Below, in pieces: positions 1 through 7,395 of a stretch of 36,222 nt of DNA. The DNA is from JANQJA01 sp040880285 (GTDB lineage Bacteria > Pseudomonadota > Gammaproteobacteria > Pseudomonadales > Azotimanducaceae). The stretch is from assembly GCA_040880285.1 (NCBI GenBank), contig JBBDIT010000024.1:1-36222 (forward strand), given 5' to 3'. The notes below the pieces were generated by a model. It was not told where the DNA came from and ran no database searches. It saw only the letters and a program-made list of their open reading frames with translations. Both the position numbers and the translations under genes were made by a program. How positions within the stretch are numbered: position 1 is the stretch's first letter; the number at the start of each line of letters is the position of its first letter.

Positions 1-404
1 TCTGGTCGCTGTTCTGATTGAGTGGCTCCGCCATTTTCGTTTTCTGTCTCTTTGTCCACGTGATCCAACGCCCTTCCGGCATCTGGCTTCGGCTTCAAAT
101 TGGTGTCAACCTTCGCTGAGTCCTTGATCTCGGTGATGGTGCTGTTGGTATCGTTGATGATCCCATTTAAATCCTGCCTGGCATCGTCGAGCTCTTTCAT
201 GATGCTATCGTTGTGTAATTGTCGCCTTATTTCATCGGCTCCCAACTCATTCTCGAGTTCCATTTTGATGTTGGCAAGGCTGCGTCTTAGCCTGCCTAAC
301 CAAAGAGCGATGGTGCGCACGGTTTCAGGCAGTTTTTCAGGACCTATCACCAATAGAGCGACAATGCTTACGATAAGTAATTCGGGAAAGCCGATATCAA
401 ACAT
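1..404 (-). CDS. tatB: Sec-independent translocase protein TatB (3' end outside window)
   Basis: TatB is a membrane subunit of the twin-arginine translocase that, with TatC, binds signal peptides of folded exported proteins. The reading frame from the ATG at 404 starts MFDIGFPELLIV, continues with one hydrophobic N-terminal segment (about residues 5-21), the hinge GPEKLPETVR and then a long charged amphipathic helix, the TatB pattern. The C-terminal tail is acidic and Asn/Gln rich (VDKETENENGG near the window edge) and no stop is reached by base 1, so the gene is cut by the window. It lies just after tatA on the same strand (34 bases between), and tatC would be expected beyond base 1. No strong ribosome binding site is visible before the ATG. 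TatB rather than a second TatA is supported by its position, the FDIGF start and the longer charged region. Confidence 0.93.
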   Translation of the reverse strand, partial: MFDIGFPELLIVSIVALLVIGPEKLPETVRTIALWLGRLRRSLANIKMELENELGADEIRRQLHNDSIMKELDDARQDLNGIINDTNSTITEIKDSAKVDTNLKPKPDAGRALDHVDKETENENGGATQSEQRP

Positions 405-438
405 GAGGTGAGCGACAGATTGTTGTTATGACGCGTGT

Positions 439-669
439 CTATTCCTTGCCAGCTTCAATTTTGCTGGCATCTTTGACTTTGGTATCGCCTTCGACGTTTT
501 CAGTTTGATCTGACTCCAATTTGGATTTGTCGTCATCAGGGCTGATCGCATTTCTGAAACCCTTAATGGCAGATCCCAGATCGCTGCCCAATGATTTCAG
601 TTTCGTGGTACCAAAGAGAAGCAGTACGATCACGAGGACCAGAATTAGTTCGGGAATTCCAAAAGACAT
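439..669 (-). CDS. tatA: Sec-independent translocase protein TatA
   Basis: TatA is the pore-forming or membrane-weakening subunit of the twin-arginine translocase in the inner membrane. The 76-residue product has the family layout: a single transmembrane helix at about residues 4-20, the hinge FGTTKLKSLG, an amphipathic helix to about residue 43 (SAIKGFRNAIS) and a charged, disordered tail. The ATG at 669 has a very good ribosome binding site, GGAGG, six bases upstream. It follows hisE by 12 bases and precedes tatB, so it probably sits in one transcript hisI-hisE-tatA-tatB, an arrangement known from Pseudomonas. Length is normal for the family. Confidence 0.95.
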   Translation of the reverse strand: MSFGIPELILVLVIVLLLFGTTKLKSLGSDLGSAIKGFRNAISPDDDKSKLESDQTENVEGDTKVKDASKIEAGKE

Positions 670-681
670 ATTAACCTCCGT

Positions 682-1023
682 CTATTTTGCCCTGGCGGCT
701 TTTTCATCCATGCCGGAAGTGCCAAAGCGGTGATCCAGCTCGCCCAGCAAATCGTTGGGTGAAAGATCGAGTTCGGACAATAGTACCAGCGTATGAAACC
801 AGAGATCTGCCGCTTCATGAATGACTTGTTGTCGGTTGGTGCCTGAGACTTTGTCGACATCCTTGGCGGCAATGATCAGTTCGACGGCTTCCTCCCCGAC
901 TTTTTCGAGAATCCTGTTCAGGCCTCCGGCATAAAGGCTCGCGACATAGGAGCTGTCCGGCGCGGCAGACTTTCGGTCCCGAAGGACTTGATCCAGCCGA
1001 TTGAGTATGTCCTGTTCAGTCAT
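682..1023 (-). CDS. hisE: Phosphoribosyl-ATP pyrophosphatase HisE
   Basis: HisE hydrolyses phosphoribosyl-ATP to phosphoribosyl-AMP and pyrophosphate, the second step of histidine synthesis, in the cytoplasm. The 113-residue protein has the all-alpha MazG-like core with the metal-binding signature EKVGEEAVE (residues 40-48) and the following helix with HEAADLWFH, which carries further acidic ligands. The start codon overlaps the end of hisI by 8 bases, a sign of translational coupling. In enterobacteria HisI and HisE are fused; here they are separate adjacent genes, as in Pseudomonas. The C-terminus is about the usual length. Confidence 0.95.
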   Translation of the reverse strand: MTEQDILNRLDQVLRDRKSAAPDSSYVASLYAGGLNRILEKVGEEAVELIIAAKDVDKVSGTNRQQVIHEAADLWFHTLVLLSELDLSPNDLLGELDHRFGTSGMDEKAARAK

Positions 1024-1411
1024 TGTGATAAATCTCGTCCGGGCTCTTTAAAACCGGTTCAACGGTAACCCACTTGCCATTTTCCAGTGTCCGGAAAAAG
1101 CAGGATTCCCGCCCTGTATGGCAGGCGATCCCACCGGTCTGGGCGACCTTCAATACTAGCACATCGCCGTCACAGTCCAGCTGAAGTTCTTTCACCTGCT
1201 GGATGTGTCCGGATTGTTCACCTTTGTGCCACAGCTGACTCCGGCTTCTGGACCAATAGACTGCAGTACCTGTTTTTACGGTTTCCTCAAGCGCATCCCG
1301 GTTCATCCACGCGACCATCAGGACCCGGCCGGATTCGGCGTCTTGCGCGATCGCGGGAATCACACCGCTGGCGTCAAATTTGATCTCGTCTAGCCAGTTT
1401 CTGTGGGACAT
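1016..1411 (-). CDS. hisI: Phosphoribosyl-AMP cyclohydrolase HisI
   Basis: HisI opens the adenine ring of phosphoribosyl-AMP, the third step of histidine synthesis; it is a Zn/Mg-dependent cytoplasmic enzyme. The 131-residue product shows the metal motif DCDGD (residues 79-83), and Cys80, Cys97 (ACHTG) and Cys104 (ESCFF) match the conserved zinc cysteines. The substrate region WSRSRSQLWHKGE is also intact. I chose the ATG at 1411; a TTG at 1423 in frame would add four residues but has no better binding site, and neither start has a strong one. The gene overlaps hisE by 8 bases. Just upstream lies an 18-base tandem repeat array that separates it from ubiB. Confidence 0.94.
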   Translation of the reverse strand: MSHRNWLDEIKFDASGVIPAIAQDAESGRVLMVAWMNRDALEETVKTGTAVYWSRSRSQLWHKGEQSGHIQQVKELQLDCDGDVLVLKVAQTGGIACHTGRESCFFRTLENGKWVTVEPVLKSPDEIYHND

Positions 1412-1438
1412 TACAATTGCCAATCCAAGTGTCGATTA

Positions 1439-1510
1439 ACGCCTGTGGCGAATAAAACGCCTGTGGCGAATAAAACGCCTGTGGCGAATAAAACGCCTGT
1501 GGCGAAATAA
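1439..1510. repeat. Four-copy 18-base tandem repeat between ubiB and hisI
   Basis: The unit acgcctgtggcgaataaa is repeated at 1439-1456, 1457-1474 and 1475-1492 without change, and at 1493-1510 with slight decay. Each unit contains CGCC-TGT-GGCG, a 4-bp stem with a 3-base loop. On the transcribed (minus) strand each hairpin is followed by a T-rich stretch (TTTTATT), so the hisI leader RNA would hold a row of mini hairpins. The role is unknown. Polymerase slippage is the likely origin. Confidence 0.9.
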
Positions 1511-1535
1511 AAAAACGGGCGCGAGAATAGCATGG

Positions 1536-3176
1536 TCAGGGTCGAATAAATATCCAGTAGATTCCGAGTCCGCCCAGCACCGAGGAGCCCAGGATTACCT
1601 CAATTGGCGCTGCAACGCCGGCAAGGGGCATGATGGTGCCCACAAGTGCAAGTATCAGCGCAAATCCGCCCACGCGGCCCCATCGACGTGATCTGGCCTG
1701 GTTTGCGAGTTCCTCTTTAAGTTCGGCCAGGATCAGCGCTTGCTGCCTGTTGTTGTGACCCAGCTGTTTGAGCCCGTTGAGGGCGTCAAATGCCAGTTGC
1801 GGTAACCCGGGTATTTGTTCGGCCCAGGCGGGGGCGCTCTTGCCCAGCCGTTTAAACAGGCCCGCAATGCCCATACGCTCCGACATCCAACGCTCCATAT
1901 AGGGCGCCGCCGTCTCCCATAGATCGAGGTCGGGATAGATCTGGCGACCCATGCCCTCAATATTCAGCAAGGTCTTTTGTAGCAGGACCAACTGCGGTTG
2001 TACCTCCATGTCAAAGCGCCTGGCTGTCTGGAACAGGGATACGAGGACTCGTCCGAAAGATATTTCCTTAATTGGTTTCTGGAATACAGGTTCGCACACG
2101 CTACGAATCACCGCTTCGAATTCTTTAATGTCTGTGTCAGGGGGTACCCAGCCACTTTCAACGTGAAGCCTTGCGACCTCATGGTAATCCTGATGAAAGA
2201 ACGCCAGTAAGTTCTTCGCCAGGTAAGTTTGATCATCTTCGGTCAGCGAGCCAATAATGGCGCAATCGAGTGCAATATAGGTTGGATTCTCCGGGTCACT
2301 GATATCGATGAAGACATTTCCTGGATGCATGTCAGCATGGAAGAAATTATCTTCGAATACCTGGGTAAAGAAGATTTCAACACCAAGGTATGCGAGCTTC
2401 TTCATGTTGACCTTCTTCTCGCGCATGGCTGTAACGCTCGATGCCGTCAGTCCATAGATGCGCTCCATGACCATGACATCTTTTCGCGAATAATCCCAAT
2501 AGATGGCAGGCACATAGAGCCTGGCAGAGTTGTGCCAATTGGATTTCAAACGGGCAGCATTGGAAGCTTCCAGTAGGAGATCGAGTTCATTGATGATGGT
2601 CTTTTGATAGTCTTCGACGATCTCGATGGGGTGTAATCGCTTGCCGTCGGCCCAAACCTTCTGGAGAAGATGGGCTAGCATGTACATGACCTTTAAGTCC
2701 CGCTGGATCAGCGGTTCAATTCCGGGCCGAATGATCTTGACCACCACCTCCTCGCCGGATCTCAATTGCGCCGTATGGACCTGGGCCACCGAGGCAGATG
2801 CCAGTGGAATGTCATCAAATCGCGCGAAGACCTGATCGATTGTCTCTGCGAGACTTGTTTCAACTATGGCGCGTGCTTCATTGCTTGGGAAAGGCGGTAC
2901 CTGGTCCTGCAGCTTTTGTAACTCGTTAGCCGTTTCTTCACTAAATAAATCACGCCTGGTTGAGAGAATTTGTCCGAACTTGATAAAGATGGGGCCAAGT
3001 TCCTCAAAAGTTAGCCGCAGGGAGACGGAAGCCGGTGCCCCTGGCGCCGGAAACAGACGTAAGAGTATCAGCACAAAGCGGAAGACCGGGGCTACTTCTA
3101 TGTCCGGAGGTAACAGGCGATCCAGTCGCTTGCGCGCGATAATGAGAAGAATGTGAAACAGGCGAATAATTCGCAT
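1536..3176 (-). CDS. ubiB: Ubiquinone biosynthesis protein UbiB (ABC1/ADCK atypical kinase family)
   Basis: UbiB is a membrane-anchored atypical kinase-like ATPase needed for ubiquinone synthesis, thought to help extract lipid intermediates for the Coq/Ubi enzymes. The 546-residue protein carries the KxGQ motif (KFGQ, residues 66-69), the Ala-rich nucleotide loop ASASVAQVH, the lysine strand VVVKIIRP, the catalytic-loop-like HADMHPGN and two hydrophobic C-terminal helices (about 500-545). The region VCEPVFQKPIKEISFG and QPQLVLLQKTLL is typical of the proteobacterial family. One oddity: the metal-binding DFG-like motif, which I recall as DCG in close homologues, reads DCA (Asp304-Cys305-Ala306). 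It starts 2 bases after ubiE ends, so the two are co-transcribed; the small ubiJ gene usually found between them is absent. Confidence 0.95.
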   Translation of the reverse strand: MRIIRLFHILLIIARKRLDRLLPPDIEVAPVFRFVLILLRLFPAPGAPASVSLRLTFEELGPIFIKFGQILSTRRDLFSEETANELQKLQDQVPPFPSNEARAIVETSLAETIDQVFARFDDIPLASASVAQVHTAQLRSGEEVVVKIIRPGIEPLIQRDLKVMYMLAHLLQKVWADGKRLHPIEIVEDYQKTIINELDLLLEASNAARLKSNWHNSARLYVPAIYWDYSRKDVMVMERIYGLTASSVTAMREKKVNMKKLAYLGVEIFFTQVFEDNFFHADMHPGNVFIDISDPENPTYIALDCAIIGSLTEDDQTYLAKNLLAFFHQDYHEVARLHVESGWVPPDTDIKEFEAVIRSVCEPVFQKPIKEISFGRVLVSLFQTARRFDMEVQPQLVLLQKTLLNIEGMGRQIYPDLDLWETAAPYMERWMSERMGIAGLFKRLGKSAPAWAEQIPGLPQLAFDALNGLKQLGHNNRQQALILAELKEELANQARSRRWGRVGGFALILALVGTIMPLAGVAAPIEVILGSSVLGGLGIYWIFIRP

Positions 3177-3178
3177 GG

Positions 3179-3925
3179 CTAGTCGCCCTTGACCCCGATG
3201 TGGATCGCGGCAATACCATCAGCCAGATTGTGATAAGAGACAAGTTTATATCCCGCATCTTCCATCATGGCTTTTAAAGTGTCCTGGTCAGGATGCACGC
3301 GGATAGACTCAACCAGGTATTGATAACTGTCGCGGTCACCGGTAATCACCTTGCCGACCTGGGGCCAGAAACTTGCGAATGCTTGATAAGCCGATTTAAT
3401 CATGGGGTGTCGGGCGTGCGAAAATTCCAGAATCACCAGCCGACCGCCAGGCTTTAATACTCGCAGCATGTCCGTTAAGGCCTGTAACTTGTCCGTGACG
3501 TTGCGTAATCCGAATGCGATGGTGATCGCATTGAATTGTCCAGCGGCAAACGGCAATTGCTCGGCATCGCCTTGCACATATTCGATGTTGCCCACCAGGC
3601 CCTGGTCAAGGAGCCGATCACGACCCGTTTCCAGCATGGCTGAATTAATGTCGCACAGGATTACCTGTCCCTTGTCACCTACCAGAGGAGATAGCAAGGC
3701 CGTCATATCGCCAGTGCCACCGGCAAGATCAAGTACGGTATCGCCGGGGCGCACGGCGGTCAGTTCCACTGCGAAACGCTTCATCAACCGGTGGCTGCCG
3801 AGAGACATCAGATCGTTCATCAAGTCATATTTACCGGCAACGGAGCGGAATACATCCGCCACCCGACGCGCCTTGTCGGCAATTGGTACTTTTGTCAATC
3901 CGAAATCTGTCAGTTCGTCAGGCAT
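3179..3925 (-). CDS. ubiE: Ubiquinone/menaquinone C-methyltransferase UbiE
   Basis: UbiE is an S-adenosylmethionine-dependent methyltransferase that methylates the quinone ring carbon in ubiquinone (and menaquinone) synthesis. The 248-residue product has the class I methyltransferase motif DLAGGTGD (residues 66-73), the family signature region KYDLMNDLMSLGSHRLMK, the acidic CDIN after strand 2, and the UbiE-type segment FGLRNVTD followed by LKPGGRLVILEFS. I chose the ATG at 3925; an in-frame GTG directly upstream (3928) is possible. It is the first gene of the minus-strand run ubiE-ubiB-hisI-hisE-tatAB and is divergent from the DUF3617 gene, with 120 bases between them. Confidence 0.96.
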   Translation of the reverse strand: MPDELTDFGLTKVPIADKARRVADVFRSVAGKYDLMNDLMSLGSHRLMKRFAVELTAVRPGDTVLDLAGGTGDMTALLSPLVGDKGQVILCDINSAMLETGRDRLLDQGLVGNIEYVQGDAEQLPFAAGQFNAITIAFGLRNVTDKLQALTDMLRVLKPGGRLVILEFSHARHPMIKSAYQAFASFWPQVGKVITGDRDSYQYLVESIRVHPDQDTLKAMMEDAGYKLVSYHNLADGIAAIHIGVKGD

Positions 3926-4045
3926 CACTTTCGTCGCGTCAGTCGGCGCGCCTTTCTATACCGGGACCGCAATTTTAGCAGAAAAAGCCGGCTGCCCTGC
4001 TTTTCTGATATCCTCGATAGCCGAGCCAATTCTGGAGTACGCATT

Positions 4046-4450
4046 ATGAGGAAAATTCTGGCCCTGCTCGCCATGTGCACCACTTTTGTCAACGCAGATG
4101 TACTTAAAATTGAGCCGGGTCTCTGGGAATCGACGATCACAACGGTGAATCCCATGACCGGCAAACCAGTCACAGAAGTTGACCGAACCTGTGTGGAAGT
4201 CGACTCTTTCGAGCCGCAGTCCATGCTCCAGGATGTCGAGGAATGCCAGGAGATGCGCACGGAACTGTCCGGCAATACGCTGACCTATGCGTTGACTTGT
4301 GGCCAGTCGGGTGCCGAGGTCAGTATCCAGGGTCGCTATGAGGTTAATGGTGATACCGGCAAGGGCAATATGCAGATGCGTATGACTATTGGCGCGATGA
4401 AAATGGAATCCGATACGAACTGGGACTCGAAGCGGCTCGGGGATTGTTGA
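4046..4450 (+). CDS. Exported DUF3617 family protein
   Basis: This is a 134-residue predicted periplasmic protein of unknown function. It begins with a classical signal peptide (MRKILALLAMCTTFVNA, cleavage likely after residue 17), followed by a small domain whose start IEPGLWESTITT and the pattern of paired cysteines (RTCVE, EECQE, LTCGQ and the C-terminal GDC) fit the DUF3617 family. The four cysteines in the mature part suggest disulfide bonds. The ATG at 4046 has GGAG about 9 bases upstream. The gene stands alone, divergent from ubiE and convergent with the DUF971 gene (28 bases apart). The family assignment is from pattern memory; the function is not known to me. Confidence 0.8.
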   Translation: MRKILALLAMCTTFVNADVLKIEPGLWESTITTVNPMTGKPVTEVDRTCVEVDSFEPQSMLQDVEECQEMRTELSGNTLTYALTCGQSGAEVSIQGRYEVNGDTGKGNMQMRMTIGAMKMESDTNWDSKRLGDC

Positions 4451-4478
4451 GATTCGATGGAGTGTGGTTACGGCCCGG

Positions 4479-4859
4479 TTAGCGGCCGACGGCAATAAAT
4501 TGCGGCTCACGTTTCTTGCCGGCGGTTTGCAGGCGATTGAGGTAATCCGCCCAATTTGCCTGTTGGTCCCGACCCAGTTCATAGAGATATTGCCAACTGA
4601 AGATACCGGAGTCGTGACCGTCCGAGAACGTAATCTTGATGGCGTAGTTGCCCTGAGGCTCCAGGTTCAGGATATTGACGTCTTTTTTGCCGTGTTGCAG
4701 TACAGCCTGTTCCGGGGAGTGGCCCCTCACTTCGGCAGAAGGGGAAAACACTCGCAAGTATTCGGCAGGAAGCTTATAGCTGCTGGCATCTTCGTAGCAG
4801 AGTTCGAGCATCGCAGATTTCTGGTGCAACCGGATTTCAGCAGGGGTCATGTTTTCCAT
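4479..4859 (-). CDS. DUF971 protein (gamma-butyrobetaine hydroxylase-like N-terminal domain)
   Basis: The 126-residue protein matches the DUF971/GBBH-like N-terminal domain: an N-terminal strand pair (PAEIRLHQKSAMLELCYEDG-like), LPAEYLRVFSPSAEVRGH, then YAIKITFSDGHDSGIFSWQYLYELG, which is the most conserved stretch. In eukaryotic gamma-butyrobetaine hydroxylases this domain precedes the catalytic one; stand-alone bacterial versions have no agreed role and are often encoded next to hslVU, as here. It begins 15 bases after the hslU stop on the same strand and is probably the third gene of the hslV-hslU transcript, hence possibly heat inducible. Length is usual for the stand-alone form. Confidence 0.88.
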   Translation of the reverse strand: MENMTPAEIRLHQKSAMLELCYEDASSYKLPAEYLRVFSPSAEVRGHSPEQAVLQHGKKDVNILNLEPQGNYAIKITFSDGHDSGIFSWQYLYELGRDQQANWADYLNRLQTAGKKREPQFIAVGR

Positions 4860-4874
4860 TAATTACCTAAACCA

Positions 4875-6212
4875 TTACAGGATATAGCGACTCAAGTCGT
4901 CATCACCGGCAAGTGACGACAGATAACGGTCGACGTAGGCGGTGTCGATTTCGATTGGCAGACGCTCTTTGCAGGTAACCTCTGAGGCATCAAATGAGAC
5001 TTCTTCCAGCAGTCGTTCCATTACCGTATGGAGGCGGCGGGCACCGATGTTCTCGGTGCGTTCGTTTACTTGCCAGGCAATTTCTGCAATGCGCCGGATG
5101 CCGTCTTTGGAGAAATTCAAGGTAACGCCCTCAGTCTGAAGCAGCGCCTGGTATTGTTCGGTAAGAGACGCGTCCGGTTCGGTCAGAATGCGCTCAAAGT
5201 CCTCGACTGACAAGGCATCGAGTTCAACACGGATCGGTAGCCGGCCCTGCAGCTCAGGGATAAGATCCGAGGGTCGGCTCAGATGAAACGCGCCCGAGGC
5301 GATAAAAAGGATATGGTCCGTACGGACCATGCCGTATTTGGTGCTGACCGTGCATCCTTCGATAAGCGGTAGCAAGTCCCGTTGAACACCCTCTCGTGAA
5401 ACGTCCGCGCCGCCACCCATGCTCTCAGCGCGTTTTGTGACCTTGTCCATTTCGTCGATGAAGACGATCCCCGTCTGTTCGACAGTATCGACTGCTTTCG
5501 CTTTGATGTCGTCCTCATTGACCAGCCTGGCGGCTTCTTCATCGGTCAGCTGGCGCAAGGCATCTTTGACCTTCAGGGTTTTGGTTCGTTTCTTGCCAGG
5601 CGCCATGGATGAAAACATGTTCTGGAGTTGGTTCGTCATTTCTTCCATACCGGGCGGCGCCATGATTTCGACGCCTACAGATGCCGTTTCTACCTGGACT
5701 TCAATTTCTTTTTCGTCCAGTTCACCTTCACGCAATTTTTTGCGGAATAGCTGCCGGGTCCCGGTGTTGCGGTCGCCGACGGAATCTTCGGTTCTTGCCG
5801 ATGGCAAGAGTGCGTCCAATACTCTCTCTTCTGCGGTTTCTTCTGCCCGGGGGCGAACCAGGTGAAGTTGTTCTTCTCGTAACATCTTGACCGCCGCCTC
5901 AATGAGATCCCGGACAATGGATTCAACGTCACGACCGACATAGCCGACTTCGGTAAACTTGGTGGCTTCCACCTTGACGAAGGGTGCCGCTGCCAGCTTT
6001 GCCAACCGCCTGGCGATTTCCGTTTTGCCGACACCGGTGGGACCAATCATCAGAATATTTTTGGGCGATATTTCCGCGCGCAGGTCCTCATCGAGTTGTA
6101 GCCGACGCCAGCGGTTGCGCAGCGCAATGGCGACAGCGCGCTTGGCCTCGGATTGGCCGATAATGTGTTTGTCCAGTTCATGGACGATTTCTCTCGGGGT
6201 CATGGTGGACAT
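4875..6212 (-). CDS. hslU: ATP-dependent protease ATPase subunit HslU
   Basis: HslU (ClpY) is the AAA+ unfoldase that feeds substrates to the HslV peptidase in the cytoplasm. The 445-residue protein starts MSTMTPREIVHELDKHIIGQ, has Walker A GPTGVGKT (residues 57-64), the pore loop GYVGRD, Walker B GIVFIDEMDK, the sensor region RTENIGARRL, and ends in the short hydrophobic tail LSRYIL that docks into HslV. The start at 6212 gives a length nearly equal to the E. coli protein; the open frame continues upstream into hslV but that extension has no family match. The ATG lies 7 bases after the hslV stop, so the two are translated from one message. An acidic I-domain (about 110-245) is present. Confidence 0.97.
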   Translation of the reverse strand: MSTMTPREIVHELDKHIIGQSEAKRAVAIALRNRWRRLQLDEDLRAEISPKNILMIGPTGVGKTEIARRLAKLAAAPFVKVEATKFTEVGYVGRDVESIVRDLIEAAVKMLREEQLHLVRPRAEETAEERVLDALLPSARTEDSVGDRNTGTRQLFRKKLREGELDEKEIEVQVETASVGVEIMAPPGMEEMTNQLQNMFSSMAPGKKRTKTLKVKDALRQLTDEEAARLVNEDDIKAKAVDTVEQTGIVFIDEMDKVTKRAESMGGGADVSREGVQRDLLPLIEGCTVSTKYGMVRTDHILFIASGAFHLSRPSDLIPELQGRLPIRVELDALSVEDFERILTEPDASLTEQYQALLQTEGVTLNFSKDGIRRIAEIAWQVNERTENIGARRLHTVMERLLEEVSFDASEVTCKERLPIEIDTAYVDRYLSSLAGDDDLSRYIL

Positions 6213-6219
6213 GTCAGGC

Positions 6220-6759
6220 TCAGTAATTGATTTCTTCGATGGTGCGATTTTCGTTAGTGTAAATGCAGATATCTGCTGCAATCTGTAGGCTTTTTTCCAC
6301 AATCTCACGAGCGCTGAGCTCAGTGTTTGAAAGGAGCGCGACGGCAGCCGACTGGGCGAACATCCCCCCCGAACCAATTGCCATGGTGCCATATTCCGGT
6401 TCGATCACGTCGCCATTACCGGTGACGATAAGAGATGCCTGGCGGTCAGCGACAGCGAGCATGGCTTCGAGCCGTCGTAAGGCACGATCGGTTCGCCAGT
6501 CCTTGGCAAGTTCGACTGCGGCCCGGACCAAATTGCCCTGGTGCTTTTCCAACTGACCTTCAAAGCGCTCGAACAGGGTGAAGGCATCAGCGGTGCCACC
6601 AGCGAACCCGGCGATGACCTGGTCTTTAAACAGGCGCCTGACTTTGCGGGCATTGCCTTTCATGATCGTATTGCCGACAGACACCTGTCCGTCACCGCCG
6701 ATAACGACACTATTGCCGCGCCTGACAGACAGGATGGTTGTTCCTCTAAATTGTTCCAC
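6220..6759 (-). CDS. hslV: ATP-dependent protease peptidase subunit HslV
   Basis: HslV (ClpQ) is the proteasome-like threonine peptidase of the HslUV complex. The 179-residue product keeps the core GGDGQVSVGNTIMKGNARKVRRL and GFAGGTADAFTLFE, and the C-terminal NENRTIEEI. Catalysis uses an N-terminal threonine. In E. coli only the initiator Met precedes it, whereas here a six-residue propeptide MEQFRG precedes Thr7-Thr8, as in many other proteobacteria, so self-processing after Gly6 is expected. The start codon is GTG, with AGGG six bases upstream. A sigma-32 type promoter lies about 30-57 bases before the start. hslU follows directly. Confidence 0.97.
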   Translation of the reverse strand: MEQFRGTTILSVRRGNSVVIGGDGQVSVGNTIMKGNARKVRRLFKDQVIAGFAGGTADAFTLFERFEGQLEKHQGNLVRAAVELAKDWRTDRALRRLEAMLAVADRQASLIVTGNGDVIEPEYGTMAIGSGGMFAQSAAVALLSNTELSAREIVEKSLQIAADICIYTNENRTIEEINY

Positions 6760-6787
6760 TTGCTACCCTGGTTTGGTGGTTTATTTA

Positions 6788-6816
6788 AGATTGGGGTGAG
6801 CACGCCCGATTTCAAG
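6788..6816 (-). promoter_or_regulatory. Sigma-32 (RpoH) type heat-shock promoter of hslVU
   Basis: Read on the minus strand, CTTGAA (6816-6811) and CCCCAATCT (6796-6788) are separated by 14 bases. This closely matches the known RpoH consensus (CTTGAA, 13-15 bases, CCCCATnT). The expected transcription start is around 6780, about 20 bases before the hslV GTG, leaving room for its AGGG ribosome binding site. HslVU is an RpoH-regulated operon in E. coli, so position and function agree. Confidence 0.8.
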
Positions 6817-6834
6817 ACGCCAGCGAGTCCTGCT

Positions 6835-7362
6835 CTAGGGTGTGACTTTGAGGGCGATAGAGGCGATATTGGCCTCAGCGAGTTTTCGGCGCTCGCGTTC
6901 CATTTCAAGCCGCGTGTCGAGCGGTCCCACCAGCACACGAGTCCACTCGCCATCGTCCGTCTCGACCTTTCGGGTGAACACATCCATTCCCAGCAGGATG
7001 AGCTCGGCGCGCAACCGATCCGCATCTTCCGGATTTCGGAATGATCCGGCTTGCAATAGATAAGCGCTGGGCGCGTCAATGGCGACCTTTGTACCGTCAG
7101 GAGTATATTCCTCGACAATCGGGACCTCGGACTTTGGGAAGATGTCGTAGAAGTCCCACTGCATTTCTTCGATGGTGGAAACATCTGCATTGGGTTTGAT
7201 GACGATGGCCTCTGCTTCCGGGTCCGCAGGTACATCTTTCCAGACATAATAAAGGAAAGAGGCAAACACTCCGGCCGCGAGCCCGGTCAGGAACCATACC
7301 CATCCGGGTAAATGATTATTCACCGTACTCGCTCTGGTTCTATTGGCAAAATCATGGGCCAT
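6835..7362 (-). CDS. SPOR-domain inner-membrane protein (FtsN-like)
   Basis: The 175-residue protein has a short cytoplasmic N-terminus, one transmembrane helix (about residues 21-41), a periplasmic linker with the motif WDFYDIFP (69-76), which recalls the essential segment seen in short FtsN-like proteins, and a C-terminal SPOR domain (about 100-172, beginning YLLQAGSFRNPEDADRLRAEL and ending with GPLDTRLEMERERRKL). SPOR domains bind septal peptidoglycan lacking stem peptides, so a role in cell division or envelope remodelling is likely. It lies downstream of priA on the same strand (33 bases) and upstream of hslV. In Pseudomonas argS stands between priA and this gene; it is not here. It could be the cell's FtsN, but that cannot be shown from sequence alone. 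Confidence 0.85.
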   Translation of the reverse strand: MAHDFANRTRASTVNNHLPGWVWFLTGLAAGVFASFLYYVWKDVPADPEAEAIVIKPNADVSTIEEMQWDFYDIFPKSEVPIVEEYTPDGTKVAIDAPSAYLLQAGSFRNPEDADRLRAELILLGMDVFTRKVETDDGEWTRVLVGPLDTRLEMERERRKLAEANIASIALKVTP

Positions 7363-7395
7363 GTGCTGCCTGGATTGATTACTGTTATTTCGATT

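Noticed and set aside
1439..1510. Repeat array considered as a CRISPR
   Set aside because: Units are contiguous 18-mers with no unique spacers and there are no cas genes.
3956..4582. 208-codon minus-strand frame opposite the DUF3617 gene
   Set aside because: The plus-strand gene has a signal peptide, ribosome binding site and paired cysteines; the antisense translation shows no such features.
6213..6392. Upstream extension of the hslU frame
   Set aside because: It overlaps hslV in another frame and lacks similarity to HslU; the ATG at 6212 gives the standard length.
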